Numbered from the stretch's first letter, positions 19,527 through 29,246 are shown. The stretch is 49,203 nt of DNA from Woeseiaceae bacterium (GCA_030065985.1 JASJCM010000022.1:1-49203); one strand, 5' to 3'. Translations and numbers: made by a program. Notes: generated by a model from the sequence alone, not told the origin.

Positions 19527-20174
19527 ATGAAAAAACAACAAATTCTTCCCTTCGCCGCGTCTCTCGTCGCCTTGCACTTCGGCGCATCAGCGGTCTCGCT
19601 CGCCGACGAGCACAGCCCGCTAAAAGATGCCGGATTCGAACTCCAGTTGCCGGCCGATGAAGGTGGCTGGACTGTGTTCGAGATCAGCCTGTATTCCAAG
19701 AACTACGCCAAGACCGGCAGCCAGTCGATGTTCAATGGCGGCTTCAGCCGGACTGTGCCATTCCAGGCTACCTTTACTGGCAATGCGTCCGGCGCCTTCC
19801 AGGAGTTCGAGGCTGCAGCCGGCTCACGCTGGCGGCTGACGGGCTATGGCCTGACGCCGGCAACGCTCGAAGGCACGAGCGCTTTTGGCATTCTGCAGGT
19901 GTCGTTCTTCGATGCCGACGGCAAGGACCTCGGCACGGTCGAGACAGCCGACGGCAAGACCAAGGCCAAGACCTCGGATGAGTTGAACAGGAAATCCGCT
20001 GCGGGCGAATGGATCATGCTGGACACGGGCGTCGCAACCGCACCCGAAGGTACGGCCACGATCCAGGCGTTCACACTATTCGTAGACTATTCGGGCAGCA
20101 ACAGGACCCAGGGCGTCTATTTCGACGATCTGAGCCTGTGTGAGCTGAGCGAAGGCGAGGATTCCTGCGACTAG
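19527..20174 (+). CDS. Secreted jelly-roll (CBM-like) protein
   Basis: 215 residues from ATG 19527, chosen over the upstream in-frame ATG because it gives a clean signal peptide (MKKQQILPFAASLVALHFG, cleavage near SLA). The mature protein looks like a single beta-sandwich of the CBM4/9/22 type: an opening DAGFELQLP strand, a YAKTGSQSMFNGG turn, an RWRLTGYG strand and a closing GVYFDDLSL, the usual end of galactose-binding-like domains. It may bind sugar or another surface ligand. It carries no catalytic domain. It sits alone, converging with the aldo/keto reductase 10 bases on. Confidence 0.75.
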   Translation: MKKQQILPFAASLVALHFGASAVSLADEHSPLKDAGFELQLPADEGGWTVFEISLYSKNYAKTGSQSMFNGGFSRTVPFQATFTGNASGAFQEFEAAAGSRWRLTGYGLTPATLEGTSAFGILQVSFFDADGKDLGTVETADGKTKAKTSDELNRKSAAGEWIMLDTGVATAPEGTATIQAFTLFVDYSGSNRTQGVYFDDLSLCELSEGEDSCD

Positions 20175-20183
20175 GTGTAACAC

Positions 20184-21170
20184 TCAGGCGTTGATGATCG
20201 CCATGCCCTGTTCGTCGTAGCGGTCACCCATAACGCGATCGGCAAGCTGATCGAGTGTTGCTTGCTGATCGTCCGATAGCTGCACCTCGTAAGAACCGAG
20301 ATTCGCTTTGAGGTTCTCGAGCTTGGTCGTGCCCGGAATGGTCATGATGTGCTCGCCACGCCCCAGCACCCACGCCAATGCGACTTGCGCCGCTGTGCAC
20401 GAATTCGCATTTGCAACGGCTTCGATCTCATCGACGAGCGCCACGTTTGCTGCGTAAGCCTCGCCCTGGAAACGCGGCGTAAACGAACGGTAGTCCCCGT
20501 CGCCGACCGATTCGTCCTTGAAGCGCCCTGACAGCATGCCACGCCCCAGCGGCGAATAGGCCACGAGCGTCGTGCCTGTCTCGAGGCACGCCGGGATCAC
20601 GTCGGCTTCGATATCCCGGCTGAAGATGGAGTATTCGGATTGCACCGCGGCAATCGGGTGTATCTTGGCCGCACGCCTGATCGTGTCGCCGCCCGCTTCC
20701 GACAATCCGATGGCCCTGACCTTGCCCTCTTCGACAAGCTCCGCCATTGCCGCAACGGTCTCCTCAATCGGCGTAGCCGGATCCACGCGATGCAGGTAAT
20801 AAAGATCGATAACGTCGGTCTTGAGTCTTTGCAGCGATCCTTCGACCGCGCGCCGGCAATTGTCACGCGAACCGTCGATGCCGCTGAACTCGCCGGTGTT
20901 TGGGTCACGCAGCGGTCCGAACTTGGTCGCGATAAACACCTTGTCGCGGCGATCCTGAAACGCTTCACCGAGTAGCGACTCGTTCGTAGAACCGATGCCA
21001 TACATCTCGGCGGTATCAAAATGCTCGACGCCGAGGCCGATCGCCTCGTGCAGCAGCTTGATGGCCGCAACCTGTTCTGTCGGTGGCCCATAAAACTCGG
21101 ACAGTCCCATGCAGCCAAGGCCAATCGAAGGAAGTGCCTTCCCCGTGTTTCCCAGCGTTCGTGTTTTCAT
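20184..21170 (-). CDS. Aldo/keto reductase
   Basis: 328 residues, a NADPH-dependent aldo/keto reductase of the AKR13-like type. The catalytic tetrad is visible: Asp52, Tyr57, Lys83 and His127. The usual FDTAEMYG, ATKFG, YYLHRVDP and YSPLGRGMLSGRF motifs are present. It reduces aldehydes or ketones, sugar-related or reactive carbonyls. The exact substrate is unknown. The start MKTRTLGNTGKALPSIGLGCMG is typical of the family. No operon partner is evident. Confidence 0.93.
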   Translation of the reverse strand: MKTRTLGNTGKALPSIGLGCMGLSEFYGPPTEQVAAIKLLHEAIGLGVEHFDTAEMYGIGSTNESLLGEAFQDRRDKVFIATKFGPLRDPNTGEFSGIDGSRDNCRRAVEGSLQRLKTDVIDLYYLHRVDPATPIEETVAAMAELVEEGKVRAIGLSEAGGDTIRRAAKIHPIAAVQSEYSIFSRDIEADVIPACLETGTTLVAYSPLGRGMLSGRFKDESVGDGDYRSFTPRFQGEAYAANVALVDEIEAVANANSCTAAQVALAWVLGRGEHIMTIPGTTKLENLKANLGSYEVQLSDDQQATLDQLADRVMGDRYDEQGMAIINA

Positions 21171-21248
21171 TGGACTCTCCCGGCCATGGTTCAGAATCGA
21201 TCAAAGACTCTAGCACGGGAGTTTTTCTTACGTGTTACACGAGACAAT

Positions 21249-22151
21249 CTACGTGGCCAGCCCCTCAGGCGACGACTGCAGGCCACGTGCTGTGACTTGA
21301 TAGATCGGAGTGCCCTTGGCCACCAGTATCTCTTCGATCTCGTCGTAAAGCCTGGCGTAGCGGTAGAACGGCACGCGCGGGAACAGGTGATGAATCGTAT
21401 GGTAGTTCTGGAAGCACCACAGCCACGTGAGCAACGGCCCGAAGGGCCCCTTTAACACGATGGTCGATGTATCAACGTAGCGACCCACCTGGTCGTGCGG
21501 TCGGTGAACGATGTAGGCGAACAGATAGAGCAAGCCCATTACACCGGTGAGCCAGGCGAGGCCGAACAAGAGCAGACCTTCCAGCCAGAAGCCGGATGCG
21601 AACACCGCGACCCTTGGGACGGCGGCAGCCAGGATTTCCATGAACAGTACGACCTTCTGCCTCGCCGGTGCTTGTCTCCAGCGATACCTGGAGTAGTGGC
21701 TGAACTGGCCGTAGACGATCTGTATGGCCGCCTTCACTGCGCCGACAACGGAACCTCGCATCCCGGCTACGGGATGATCCGGGTCTTTTTCGGGATTGTT
21801 CGTGTGCCGGTGATGGTCCATGTGCTCATGACGGTGGGCCGTGAGCGGAATCATCAGTATCCAGGCTGCGAGGTAACCCATCGCCCGGTTGAGCCACTTA
21901 AAAGAAGGGTCATTTCCGCTGATCGATCCGTGGATCGAGTCGTGGGCCACCGTATAACTGGCGTAGGTCAGCACAGCGGTGATGGGCACAGCCACCCACA
22001 GCGACAGCACGCCGAGAAGCGTCAGGGCGACCGTGACGACGTAGACGAAGACGACAACAATACCGAGCATCACCGTCGGCCAGGCAACAGCATTCATATG
22101 TCCTTTGGCGGCGGCTACTGCCTTTTGGTCCAGTACGTCTGACTCAGTCAC
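21249..22151 (-). CDS. Membrane fatty acid desaturase-family protein
   Basis: 300 residues with four to six membrane segments and the three histidine boxes of the di-iron desaturase/hydroxylase superfamily: HDSIH (70-74), HRHEHMDHH (106-114) and HTIHH (near 253). It should use O2 and two electrons to desaturate or hydroxylate a lipid. The box pattern resembles both fatty-acid desaturases and beta-carotene hydroxylase-like proteins. The neighbouring divergent AraC-type regulator probably controls it. No electron-donor gene is adjacent. Confidence 0.88.
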   Translation of the reverse strand: MTESDVLDQKAVAAAKGHMNAVAWPTVMLGIVVVFVYVVTVALTLLGVLSLWVAVPITAVLTYASYTVAHDSIHGSISGNDPSFKWLNRAMGYLAAWILMIPLTAHRHEHMDHHRHTNNPEKDPDHPVAGMRGSVVGAVKAAIQIVYGQFSHYSRYRWRQAPARQKVVLFMEILAAAVPRVAVFASGFWLEGLLLFGLAWLTGVMGLLYLFAYIVHRPHDQVGRYVDTSTIVLKGPFGPLLTWLWCFQNYHTIHHLFPRVPFYRYARLYDEIEEILVAKGTPIYQVTARGLQSSPEGLAT

Positions 22152-22226
22152 TGCGGCTCACCCGTAATGTCGTTGGTCGAGCATCGACAATAGATCAGGC
22201 AGTGTTGACGGAAAGAGTGCAAATCT

Positions 22227-22256
22227 CGCCAATATGGTGTCATTTTTCGCCATATT
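22227..22256 (+). promoter_or_regulatory. Candidate AraC-type operator (direct repeat)
   Basis: CGCCAATAT at 22227-22235 and CGCCATATT at 22248-22256 form a direct repeat spaced exactly 21 bases, two helical turns, the geometry AraC-family proteins use. It lies in the divergent gap between the desaturase and its likely regulator. If the regulator began at its upstream in-frame ATG (22234) this site would be inside the gene, so the ATG at 22273 is preferred. Confidence 0.45.
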
Positions 22257-22272
22257 AGGCTATTTTGCGCTC

Positions 22273-23310
22273 ATGGAGACGATCAGCCCCATCTACGCAC
22301 GCCTGGTGCTTCGCGAGGTCCTGCGGCGAGAAATCGACCCGGCACCCCTGTTCGCCGGCATCGCATTGACTCCTGACGAGCTTCGGCAAGGCGGCGACAT
22401 CGCCATGCAGGACTTCCTGCGTATTCTTCGCACCGGCGACGAGTTACTCGGCAACGAGCCACTTGGCTTCATCCTGGGTCAACAACTTCACGTGCTCGCA
22501 ATGGGTCCCGTCGGCGCCGCAATCGCGTCCGCGCCGAACCTGCGTGCCGGGCTGCAGACGCTCGAGAGCTTCGCACGGCTGCACGCCAGCTATGTGGACA
22601 TTGGCGCCCAATCGACGCTCCGGGGCATGACCGTGACGATCCTCTACCAGCACGACACCGGGGATGTAGAACGCTTTCATACGCAAACCGCCATGGTTCT
22701 GTTGCAGCAGTACATCGAGATCATGACCGGTACCCAGTGCGAAGACGTTCATTTTCGCCTCGCTATTCCAGAGGCCACGAACAAGGCGGCTTACAAGGAA
22801 GCGCTGCATGGGCGGGTCACTTTCGGCGCTGACACGAATGAAATCGACATTCCCCACCATTGGCTGGACGCGCCCTCGCCTTTCTATCACCCGGAACTCT
22901 GGCGCCAGGCGCAGATGGCACTGTCACGAGACCTGAAGAACCAACTGGAAACCGCGAGCGCGTCGTTCACACAGCACATTGCAGGACTCCTGCGAACGAG
23001 TGAGCCGCCGCTGCCGGACCTGGCTGACGTCGCCTTCGATCTCAATGTGTCTCAGCGCACACTTAACCGCCGGCTGCAGACCGAGGGCACGAGTTTCCGC
23101 CAACTCAAGTCGCAAACGCTGGCACGCTGGGCGAAGCAATATCTGCGCGAGACAGAACACAGCGTCGAAGCGATATCCGAAGAACTCGGTTACACCGATA
23201 CAGCAAACTTCCGGCGGGCCTTCCGAAAAACTGTTGGATGCTCCCCGATCGACTACCGGGAGCGCATCCGGTCAACTATTGACCGATCTCCGAAGACGCA
23301 ACGGCAGTAG
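22273..23310 (+). CDS. AraC-family transcriptional regulator (Arabinose_bd type)
   Basis: 345 residues from ATG 22273. The N-terminal 200 residues resemble the ligand-binding domain (PF12625 type) of OruR/ArgR-like regulators ([20 protein letters not shown]). The last 100 residues form the double helix-turn-helix: [21 protein letters not shown] and the [18 protein letters not shown] recognition segment, closing with GCSPIDYR. These regulators often control lipid, alkane or sterol genes, matching the divergent desaturase. Its last 35 bases overlap the convergent nrfA. Confidence 0.9.
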   Translation: METISPIYARLVLREVLRREIDPAPLFAGIALTPDELRQGGDIAMQDFLRILRTGDELLGNEPLGFILGQQLHVLAMGPVGAAIASAPNLRAGLQTLESFARLHASYVDIGAQSTLRGMTVTILYQHDTGDVERFHTQTAMVLLQQYIEIMTGTQCEDVHFRLAIPEATNKAAYKEALHGRVTFGADTNEIDIPHHWLDAPSPFYHPELWRQAQMALSRDLKNQLETASASFTQHIAGLLRTSEPPLPDLADVAFDLNVSQRTLNRRLQTEGTSFRQLKSQTLARWAKQYLRETEHSVEAISEELGYTDTANFRRAFRKTVGCSPIDYRERIRSTIDRSPKTQRQ

Positions 23311-24742
23311 TGCTTTCGCGCCACTGCATTGCAGCAACCTGCCCTTGCCGGGCGTAGTCCGCGGCTTCACCAAGAACTCGCGCCGCTTCCTGTGGTGCAT
23401 GGAAGCCCATCGAGTTTTCGGCCGCGATGAAATCGAGGCGCCACTGTGCTTTGCGCTGTAGCTCTAGCGCGGGCTGCAGCTGCTCCATCGTGGCTCCGTC
23501 CGCCTTCGCCTGTTCCACCGCATCGAGCAGATCCATCAGAGCCGCGCCGCCGCGCTGTAGCAGGTCGAAGTTGCGCTGCTGAATCGCATCGACCCGAGCA
23601 AGAATCTCGTCCTCGGAGAAGTGATGACAGGTCTGGCATGCACGATTCACATTGAGCAACGGACTGCGTACCCAGTGATCCGACACTTTGGTTGCCCCTT
23701 CACGCTGGTACGGCATATGGCAGTCGGCACAAGCGACACCGCTGCGTGCGTGGATGCCCTGACTCCAGAGCTCATACTCGGGATGCTGCGCCTTCAGGAT
23801 CTCCGCACCGCTCTCGGCGTGCTTGTAATCGAAGAAACGCTCGCCGTTATCGAACGTGATGTTGTTCCAGAACGTCTCGACGTTGTCGGCGGTCAGGCCG
23901 TCGCCCCACGGGAATGTGAGCTTCATGTTTGACGCGCAATAGTATTCAACGTGGCACTGGGCACAGACGAAGCTGCGCATCTCGGTGCGATTCGCGTCGA
24001 CATTAGGATCGTACGGTGTCTCCCGCCCTCCTTCGCGCCACTTCTGCACTGTTGGGAGATGCGGTACTTCCGCGTCGCCCTCAGCCAGCGCCTGGATACC
24101 GTAGACGAAACCTGGACGGGTGACTCTGAGCGACATCGTGTCGGGGTCATGACAATCCACGCAGGAGACCGGATGACCGTGACCCATATCATGCAGCTCC
24201 GCGTTCAGGTATTTGTAGGAGAACTGGTAGCTCTTCTCGAATCCGGCAAAGGCATCGCCGTCGCCCAGTTTGCGATAAAGCGGCATGATCGAAGCGTGGC
24301 AATGCAGGCAGGAACCTGTTTGCGGCTTGGTCTGCCGCTCGGTCTCTTCCTGGTCGACAAGCATATAGGCATGACCGCGGCGATCGCGGTAGTCGATCGA
24401 GAACGCGTAACCCAGGAACATGCGTTTCAACCAGGGATCACGCTCGATTTTCTGCTCCGGCAATGCCTCGCTGCCGCCGTGACCACCAAACCGGGTGCGT
24501 GTCGCTTCGGCCGTCCGCAGGTATGAGTCGTACTGCTTCGGCCAGTTGACGCCCCACTCGGCCGGGTCCGTCGTGTCCTCAGTGACTTCGACCAGCCTTA
24601 CGTAAGGATTTCGAGCTTCGCTCTTTCTTTCGAAGATATTGACGAGCAGCGCCGTGATCGCTGCTGTGGCTATGGCAACCACCACAATGGCAGCGGTAAC
24701 GCTCGTTGTGGTCCATCCGCGCTGATGTCTGATCATCTTCAT
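23276..24742 (-). CDS. nrfA: Ammonia-forming cytochrome c nitrite reductase NrfA (CxxCH type)
   Basis: 488 residues with an N-terminal membrane or signal segment (about 12-36). NrfA reduces nitrite to ammonium with six electrons in the periplasm. Five heme motifs are present, all CxxCH: 145-149, 194-198, 260-264, 338-342 and 369-373. The first replaces the CxxCK of most NrfA, so the lysine ligand of the active-site heme is absent and histidine may serve. The active-site residues are otherwise intact: Arg122 in RGHAY, Tyr267 in HVEYY, and His320 in the KAQHPE block that also supplies calcium ligands. nrfH directly upstream overlaps it by 4 bases. Confidence 0.93.
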   Translation of the reverse strand: MKMIRHQRGWTTTSVTAAIVVVAIATAAITALLVNIFERKSEARNPYVRLVEVTEDTTDPAEWGVNWPKQYDSYLRTAEATRTRFGGHGGSEALPEQKIERDPWLKRMFLGYAFSIDYRDRRGHAYMLVDQEETERQTKPQTGSCLHCHASIMPLYRKLGDGDAFAGFEKSYQFSYKYLNAELHDMGHGHPVSCVDCHDPDTMSLRVTRPGFVYGIQALAEGDAEVPHLPTVQKWREGGRETPYDPNVDANRTEMRSFVCAQCHVEYYCASNMKLTFPWGDGLTADNVETFWNNITFDNGERFFDYKHAESGAEILKAQHPEYELWSQGIHARSGVACADCHMPYQREGATKVSDHWVRSPLLNVNRACQTCHHFSEDEILARVDAIQQRNFDLLQRGGAALMDLLDAVEQAKADGATMEQLQPALELQRKAQWRLDFIAAENSMGFHAPQEAARVLGEAADYARQGQVAAMQWRESTTAVASSEIGQ

Positions 24743-25251
24743 CGATCCTTTGTTGAGACTGTGAGTTCAGGCCCGCCCATGCCTGCCGTCTCGCCGTGGC
24801 CCGCATCGGCGTGGCAATGGACGCAGCGAACGTCTTCCTCGGCGCCGTTTACACCGATGACGAGTTCGTGGACGAGGTCTGAATGACAGGCGAGGCAGTT
24901 TTCCTGCAGGATGCGGGCGTTCGGGCCCTTGATCATGATGGGCTCGTGGAAGTCTTGCAGCGTGAAGCCCTTGGAGTGATGCCAGCCGTTCTCGGCTTTG
25001 GCGAGGTACTTACGGAAGAAGTCGTGCGGGAGGTGGCAATCCACGCAGTTGGCAACAGCGTGGTGGCTGGCTTTCTGCCAGGAATCGTACTGCGGCTGCA
25101 TAATGTGGCAGTTAACGCAGACTTCGGGATCGTCGCTCATGTACGAGAATCCCTCGGCATACAGGAACGTATAGCCACCGACGCCAAGAAAGACGCCTGT
25201 CAGGACGGTCAAAAAACCCGCCGCTTTTCCCCAACGACGATTTTCGCTCAC
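24739..25251 (-). CDS. nrfH: Cytochrome c nitrite reductase small subunit NrfH
   Basis: 170 residues from GTG 25251, which has GGGGAG 4 bases before it; a TTG at 25263 is the alternative. It is a NapC/NirT-type tetraheme quinol dehydrogenase anchored by one N-terminal helix. It carries electrons from the menaquinol/quinol pool to NrfA. Four CxxCH motifs are visible (CVNCH, CVDCH, CLACH, CVHCH). The [13 protein letters not shown] segment is typical of the methionine-ligated first heme. Its stop overlaps the nrfA start (ATGA), and it follows an NAD(P)-binding protein gene by about 45 bases. Confidence 0.92.
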   Translation of the reverse strand: MSENRRWGKAAGFLTVLTGVFLGVGGYTFLYAEGFSYMSDDPEVCVNCHIMQPQYDSWQKASHHAVANCVDCHLPHDFFRKYLAKAENGWHHSKGFTLQDFHEPIMIKGPNARILQENCLACHSDLVHELVIGVNGAEEDVRCVHCHADAGHGETAGMGGPELTVSTKDR

Positions 25252-25298
25252 AGCACTCCCCAATGCTTCCGGGCAGTATACGCCCTCTGGCGAACGCT

Positions 25299-26180
25299 TT
25301 AGAACTGAAAGCTATGACCTTGTAACGAATCGGCCTTAATCAGATCGCGAAAATGATCCGCCAGGCGCCGAGTTCCGCAAGGCTCGCCGACCACGTCCAT
25401 CGTCATGACGTTCGCCATGAACTCAATTGGCCCATACACCTTAACGGGCGTCACCCATCGCATCAGGCCGACCATGGCGAAAACCACCCCCCTGGGAACG
25501 CAACTGATCTTGCTGGGCTGATCGAGCACGTCGAACGCCATTTCAGCAATTTCTCGATACGTAAATGTCTGCGGCCCACCGACGTCGAGGCGCTGTTTCT
25601 GGCCGTCCAATGCAGCCACGCAGGCCTCGGCGAGGTCAGCGCCGTGAATCGGGTTGATTCGATTGGTGCCCTCGCCAAACAGGTAGACCTGCCCTTTGCG
25701 AGCCATCGCCACGAACTCCTCCATGTCCGAGAAGAACCCGGTCGGGCAGATCACCGTACGATCGACGGCCGAGCGTTCGAGCTCATCGACGAACGCCTGC
25801 TTGGCCCGGACCGCGGCCACATGTTTCATCTTGTTCGCGTTCAGGACATGCACGTACACGAACCTGGAAACGCCGGAGACTTCGGCGGCCGTCAGTAGAT
25901 TCCTGTTTGCCTGGTAGTCGACATCCTTGTAGGTCAACCCGTCTTTCTGGCGCGTGATACCCACGGACGAGAAGACGAAATCAATGCCATCGCAAACGCC
26001 TGTCAGAGAATCCGGGTCAGTCACTTCACCAACAAACACCTCGTCGGCGTATCGCTTGATGGGCTCCAGCCTGGCCTCGCTGCGACCGAGTGCGCGCACC
26101 CAGTAGCCGCTGGCCTTCAACGCGATGACGACAAATCGACCGAGATATCCGGTACTACCCGCAACCAGGACCTTCTTCAT
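25299..26180 (-). CDS. NmrA/atypical SDR-family NAD(P)-binding protein
   Basis: 293 residues from ATG 26180, preceded by GGAGGTG at good spacing; the GTG 9 bases upstream lies on top of this ribosome-binding site. The N-terminus has the NAD(P) loop [13 protein letters not shown]. The [15 protein letters not shown] and [15 protein letters not shown] blocks are as in NmrA-like and atypical (a5-type) SDRs, which bind dinucleotide but often lack the Tyr-Lys catalytic pair. It is the first gene of an apparent operon with nrfH and nrfA. It may be a redox sensor or a stand-alone reductase. Confidence 0.82.
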   Translation of the reverse strand: MKKVLVAGSTGYLGRFVVIALKASGYWVRALGRSEARLEPIKRYADEVFVGEVTDPDSLTGVCDGIDFVFSSVGITRQKDGLTYKDVDYQANRNLLTAAEVSGVSRFVYVHVLNANKMKHVAAVRAKQAFVDELERSAVDRTVICPTGFFSDMEEFVAMARKGQVYLFGEGTNRINPIHGADLAEACVAALDGQKQRLDVGGPQTFTYREIAEMAFDVLDQPSKISCVPRGVVFAMVGLMRWVTPVKVYGPIEFMANVMTMDVVGEPCGTRRLADHFRDLIKADSLQGHSFQF

Positions 26181-26291
26181 GCCAAACACCTCCGCTGGTG
26201 CTCAGATAGGAAGACAGGAACGGCAGACGGCCCGCCCCTGGACAGAGTCTATTCTGGATCATGGGGCCGGGCCTTCAATTCTGAGATGTAC

Positions 26292-27566
26292 CTATTTGGC
26301 GGCTGCCAACGCCTGATCGAGATCAGCGAGGATATCGTCGATATGCTCGATGCCGATGCACAGGCGAATCATGTCGGGCGTAACGCCTGCCGATTCCAGC
26401 TCCTGCTCGGACAGCTGGCGGTGCGTCGTCGATGCCGGATGTGCCGCCAGGGACTTCACGTCGCCAATGTTCACGAGGCGCAGGAACATCTGCAACGCGT
26501 CGTAGAACTTGACGCCCGCATCGAAACCACCCTTGATGCCGAAGGTCAGCAGCGCTGACGGCTTGCCGTTCGTGTATTTCTGAGCAAGCTCGTAGTACGG
26601 CGAATCCGGCAGACCCGCAAAGTTGACCCACTCAACCTGCGGATGATCTTTGAGATGTTTCGCGACGGCGAGTGCGTTGTCGCAGTGGCGCTCCATCCGC
26701 AGCGGCAACGTGGACAGGCCCTGCAGTATCGTGAACGCATTCATCGGGCTCAGCGCGGAACCGGTGTTGCGCAAAGGCACGGTACGCGCACGGCCAATGT
26801 ACGCGGCAGCGCCCAGCGCCTCGGTATAGACGACGCCGTGATACGACGCTTCCGGCTCAGTCAGCATGTGGAACTTTTCCGCGTACTTGCCCCAGGGAAA
26901 CTCACCGCTGTCTACGATAACGCCGCCCAGCGCATTGCCGTGGCCCGCCATGTACTTGGTCAGCGAATTAACAACAACGTCAGCACCCCACTCAATAGGC
27001 TTGGTAAGCGCCGGGGTCGCGACCGTGTTGTCGACAATCAGCGGCACGCCGTGCTCGTGCGCCATATTCGCCAACGCTTCGAGATCCACAACATTGCCCG
27101 CCGGGTTTCCGATCGTCTCGCAGAACACCGCAGTGGTCTTGTCATCGATAAGACCTTGCATTGCCTCAACCGAATCGTCCGCGGCAAAGCGCACGTCGAT
27201 GCCCTGCCTCGGCAGCATGTGCTTGAACAGCGTGTACGTACCGCCATAAAGCAGCGGCACCGTCACGATGTTGTTGCCCTGCTCCGCGATATTCAGGATC
27301 GAGTAGTTGATGGCCGCGCTACCAGCACTCAGGCAGAGTCCGGCAATGCCGCCTTCCAGTTCCGCCGAGCGTTTTTCCAGCACGTCGACGGTTGGGTTCA
27401 TGATGCGCGAGTAGATGTTGCCCTCTACTTCGAGGTTGAAGAGCGCAGCACCGTGCGCGGCGTCATCAAACTCGTAAGCGACCGTCTGGTAGATCGGCGG
27501 CACCACAGCTTTCGAGGTTGGATCCGACTTGAAGCCGGCGTGTATGGCAAGCGTTTCGTCTTTCAC
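26292..27566 (-). CDS. metY: O-acetylhomoserine aminocarboxypropyltransferase
   Basis: 424 residues, a PLP-dependent Cys/Met-metabolism enzyme. It joins O-acetylhomoserine with sulfide or methanethiol to form homocysteine or methionine. PLP-binding signature: SLTKYMAGHGNALGG with Lys204, and the usual RIMNPTVDVLEKR substrate loop and GGTYTLFKHM segment. The long insert and length separate MetY from the shorter cystathionine synthases (about 390). No other methionine gene is near. A small perfect inverted repeat sits over its probable -10. Confidence 0.95.
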   Translation of the reverse strand: MKDETLAIHAGFKSDPTSKAVVPPIYQTVAYEFDDAAHGAALFNLEVEGNIYSRIMNPTVDVLEKRSAELEGGIAGLCLSAGSAAINYSILNIAEQGNNIVTVPLLYGGTYTLFKHMLPRQGIDVRFAADDSVEAMQGLIDDKTTAVFCETIGNPAGNVVDLEALANMAHEHGVPLIVDNTVATPALTKPIEWGADVVVNSLTKYMAGHGNALGGVIVDSGEFPWGKYAEKFHMLTEPEASYHGVVYTEALGAAAYIGRARTVPLRNTGSALSPMNAFTILQGLSTLPLRMERHCDNALAVAKHLKDHPQVEWVNFAGLPDSPYYELAQKYTNGKPSALLTFGIKGGFDAGVKFYDALQMFLRLVNIGDVKSLAAHPASTTHRQLSEQELESAGVTPDMIRLCIGIEHIDDILADLDQALAAAK

Positions 27567-27598
27567 AATATTTCCTTCGCGAGAGGGATACGGGACTG

Positions 27599-27617
27599 AC
27601 TCGCGAATATAGCGAGT
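27599..27617 (-). promoter_or_regulatory. Candidate operator upstream of metY
   Basis: Perfect inverted repeat ACTCGC (27599-27604) / GCGAGT (27612-27617) with a 7-base spacer that contains TATATT on the minus strand (27606-27611), a -10-like hexamer. No good -35 at 17 bases. It does not match the MetJ or MetR consensus. Confidence 0.3.
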
Positions 27618-27670
27618 TCACCGTGCATTGCTAGTGATGATCACGCCTGAAACTAGTTGGGTGACGAATG

Positions 27671-28288
27671 TTACTGGAACTGGGCCTCAACATAGCCGAT
27701 TGGAATCAGCCCCGGCAGCGATTCGAGATGACCTACTCTCAGACCATTGTCCTGAAGAGCCTGTCCCAACGACTGCAATGTGAAGCGACGTTTTACCGGG
27801 AAGCTGGTGACTGCAAGAAGTCGGGACAGCAACCACGACGTCCTGGTCTCGTCATGGCAGAAGGTCGGGGCCACCAGCATTCCCCCGGGTTTGGTCACCT
27901 GGCGTAACGCCGCAAGTGCTGCGGAAAGGTCCGGTACCAGGTGCAGGACATTTGCGGCAACCACAGCGTCGAATGTATCGGCCTGGTATGGCAGCGAATA
28001 GATATCGGCATGCGCACAGTTGACGTTGTCGAGTCCCTCTCCTCGAACCCGCTCTCGAAGTTCTTCGATCATGGCAGACGCGTAATCCGTAGCTTCGACA
28101 GATTCACATGTCTGCGCGATAGCCGTGGTTACGATTCCCGTACCAGCCGCGACCTCAAGGACATTGTCTTTGCCGCGAACAGCCTCCGCAGCCAACTCCA
28201 GCAGACGAGGTATTGGCCGCCCAAGCACCCAGCGCATCGAAGCGTCGTAGTTCCGCGCGTGTCGCTCCCAGTAGTCTTGGTCGTTCAA
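27671..28288 (-). CDS. SAM-dependent methyltransferase
   Basis: 205 residues with a class I methyltransferase fold. Motif I is VLEVAAGTGIVTTAIA, the acidic residue after strand 2 is in VEATDYASAMI, and motif IV/post-I is FDAVVAANVLHLVPD, followed by the KPGGMLVAP loop. The closest general type is the UbiE/Erg6-like small-molecule methyltransferase. The substrate is unknown. It begins 10 bases after the stop of a hybrid-kinase remnant on the same strand, so they may share a transcript. Confidence 0.88.
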   Translation of the reverse strand: MNDQDYWERHARNYDASMRWVLGRPIPRLLELAAEAVRGKDNVLEVAAGTGIVTTAIAQTCESVEATDYASAMIEELRERVRGEGLDNVNCAHADIYSLPYQADTFDAVVAANVLHLVPDLSAALAALRQVTKPGGMLVAPTFCHDETRTSWLLSRLLAVTSFPVKRRFTLQSLGQALQDNGLRVGHLESLPGLIPIGYVEAQFQ

Positions 28289-28298
28289 AGAGCTAGCC

Positions 28299-28907
28299 TC
28301 ACCCTGCCCGTGCCTTGTGCAGCGCTTTCAGCCGATTGTTCCTGGATACTGGCTTCATCAAGCGTATGTCGTCGGGGCGGAGCCCATTGCCATGCACTGT
28401 GGCTTCGTTTGCGTATCCCGACATGAAGACTGCACGAATCTCTGACCGCGACTCTCGCAAACGCCTGGCAAGCTCCGGACCCTGAACCTCGCCAGGCATG
28501 ATGATATCCGTCAGCAAAATATCGATACGGTCCGTTTCGCCAGACATATTCAGCGCCTCGTCACCCGATCTGGCCTCGTACACGGTGTAACCGACATCGC
28601 GCAGAATCTCGCAAATTACGCGCCTCACCTCATCCTCGTCCTCTGCGACGAGGACGCTCACGCCGGTGACATCGATATTGTCGAGCGCGTTCTCGCTGTA
28701 CTGAGCCGACCGGGCCGACTTGGATTTGGCGGGGAAGTAGAGCTTGAAGGTTGTCCCCTCAGCCACCTCCGAGTAGACCCGCACCATGCCGCCGCTCTGC
28801 TTGAGGAACCCCTGGACCATAGAGAGACCCTGCCCCGAACCGATCTCTTTGGTCGAGATGAGCATCGTCAGGAAACGTGCGACTTCGAGCAGCAGACTTG
28901 CGGTCAT
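28299..28907 (-). pseudogene. 5'-truncated hybrid histidine kinase (partial ATPase plus receiver)
   Basis: 202 residues. Residues about 17-60 match only the end of a histidine-kinase ATPase domain (STKEIGSGQGLSMVQGF, then GGMVRVYSEVAEGTTFKLYFPA). The usual N, G1 and GLGLS boxes and the whole dimerisation/phosphoacceptor domain are missing. The G2-type motif is also two residues short. Residues about 80-200 are a receiver domain that looks intact: acidic AEDEDE pocket, Asp in LLTDIIMPG, FMSGYA and LMKPVS. I infer a remnant of a hybrid sensor kinase rather than a working kinase. The receiver alone might still function. No remnant of the missing part was found upstream. Confidence 0.7.
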
Positions 28908-29060
28908 CTATTTATCCGAATTGCAAAGGCTGTAGCCGCAGCAAGGCTCATGACGTAGACAGCCTACTCGCCTCAGCGGGAAGCCCGCAAGCTTATGGAC
29001 TATATCTAAACTCTCTTGTTGGCACGCTTGTTGCTCAACGCTATTAGGAGGTATGAAAAC

Positions 29061-29246
29061 ATGAATTTTGAATTGCCGGAGAATCTCGACGACACGATTC
29101 GACTGCTGCGGCCGCCACCCCGGGTTTTCACCGAGGCACGCGGCCAGACCGTGTGGATGGGCGATGTCGAGGCGTTGGAGCTGGAACTGGAAGGCGACAA
29201 AGTCGCGAACGACCCTTACAACAGCGCCAACGATACGTTGCGCTGA
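29061..29246 (+). CDS. Small acidic protein of unknown function
   Basis: 61 residues from ATG 29061, with TAGGAGGT (29045-29052) 8-9 bases upstream. An ATG immediately after that site opens a three-codon frame (29053-29064) whose TGA overlaps the real ATG. The protein has a hydrophilic start (NFELPENLDDTIRLLRPPPRVF), then ARGQTVWMGDVEALELELEGD, and an acidic tail. The ordered pattern and strong ribosome-binding site argue for a real gene. No family recognised. Confidence 0.6.
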   Translation: MNFELPENLDDTIRLLRPPPRVFTEARGQTVWMGDVEALELELEGDKVANDPYNSANDTLR

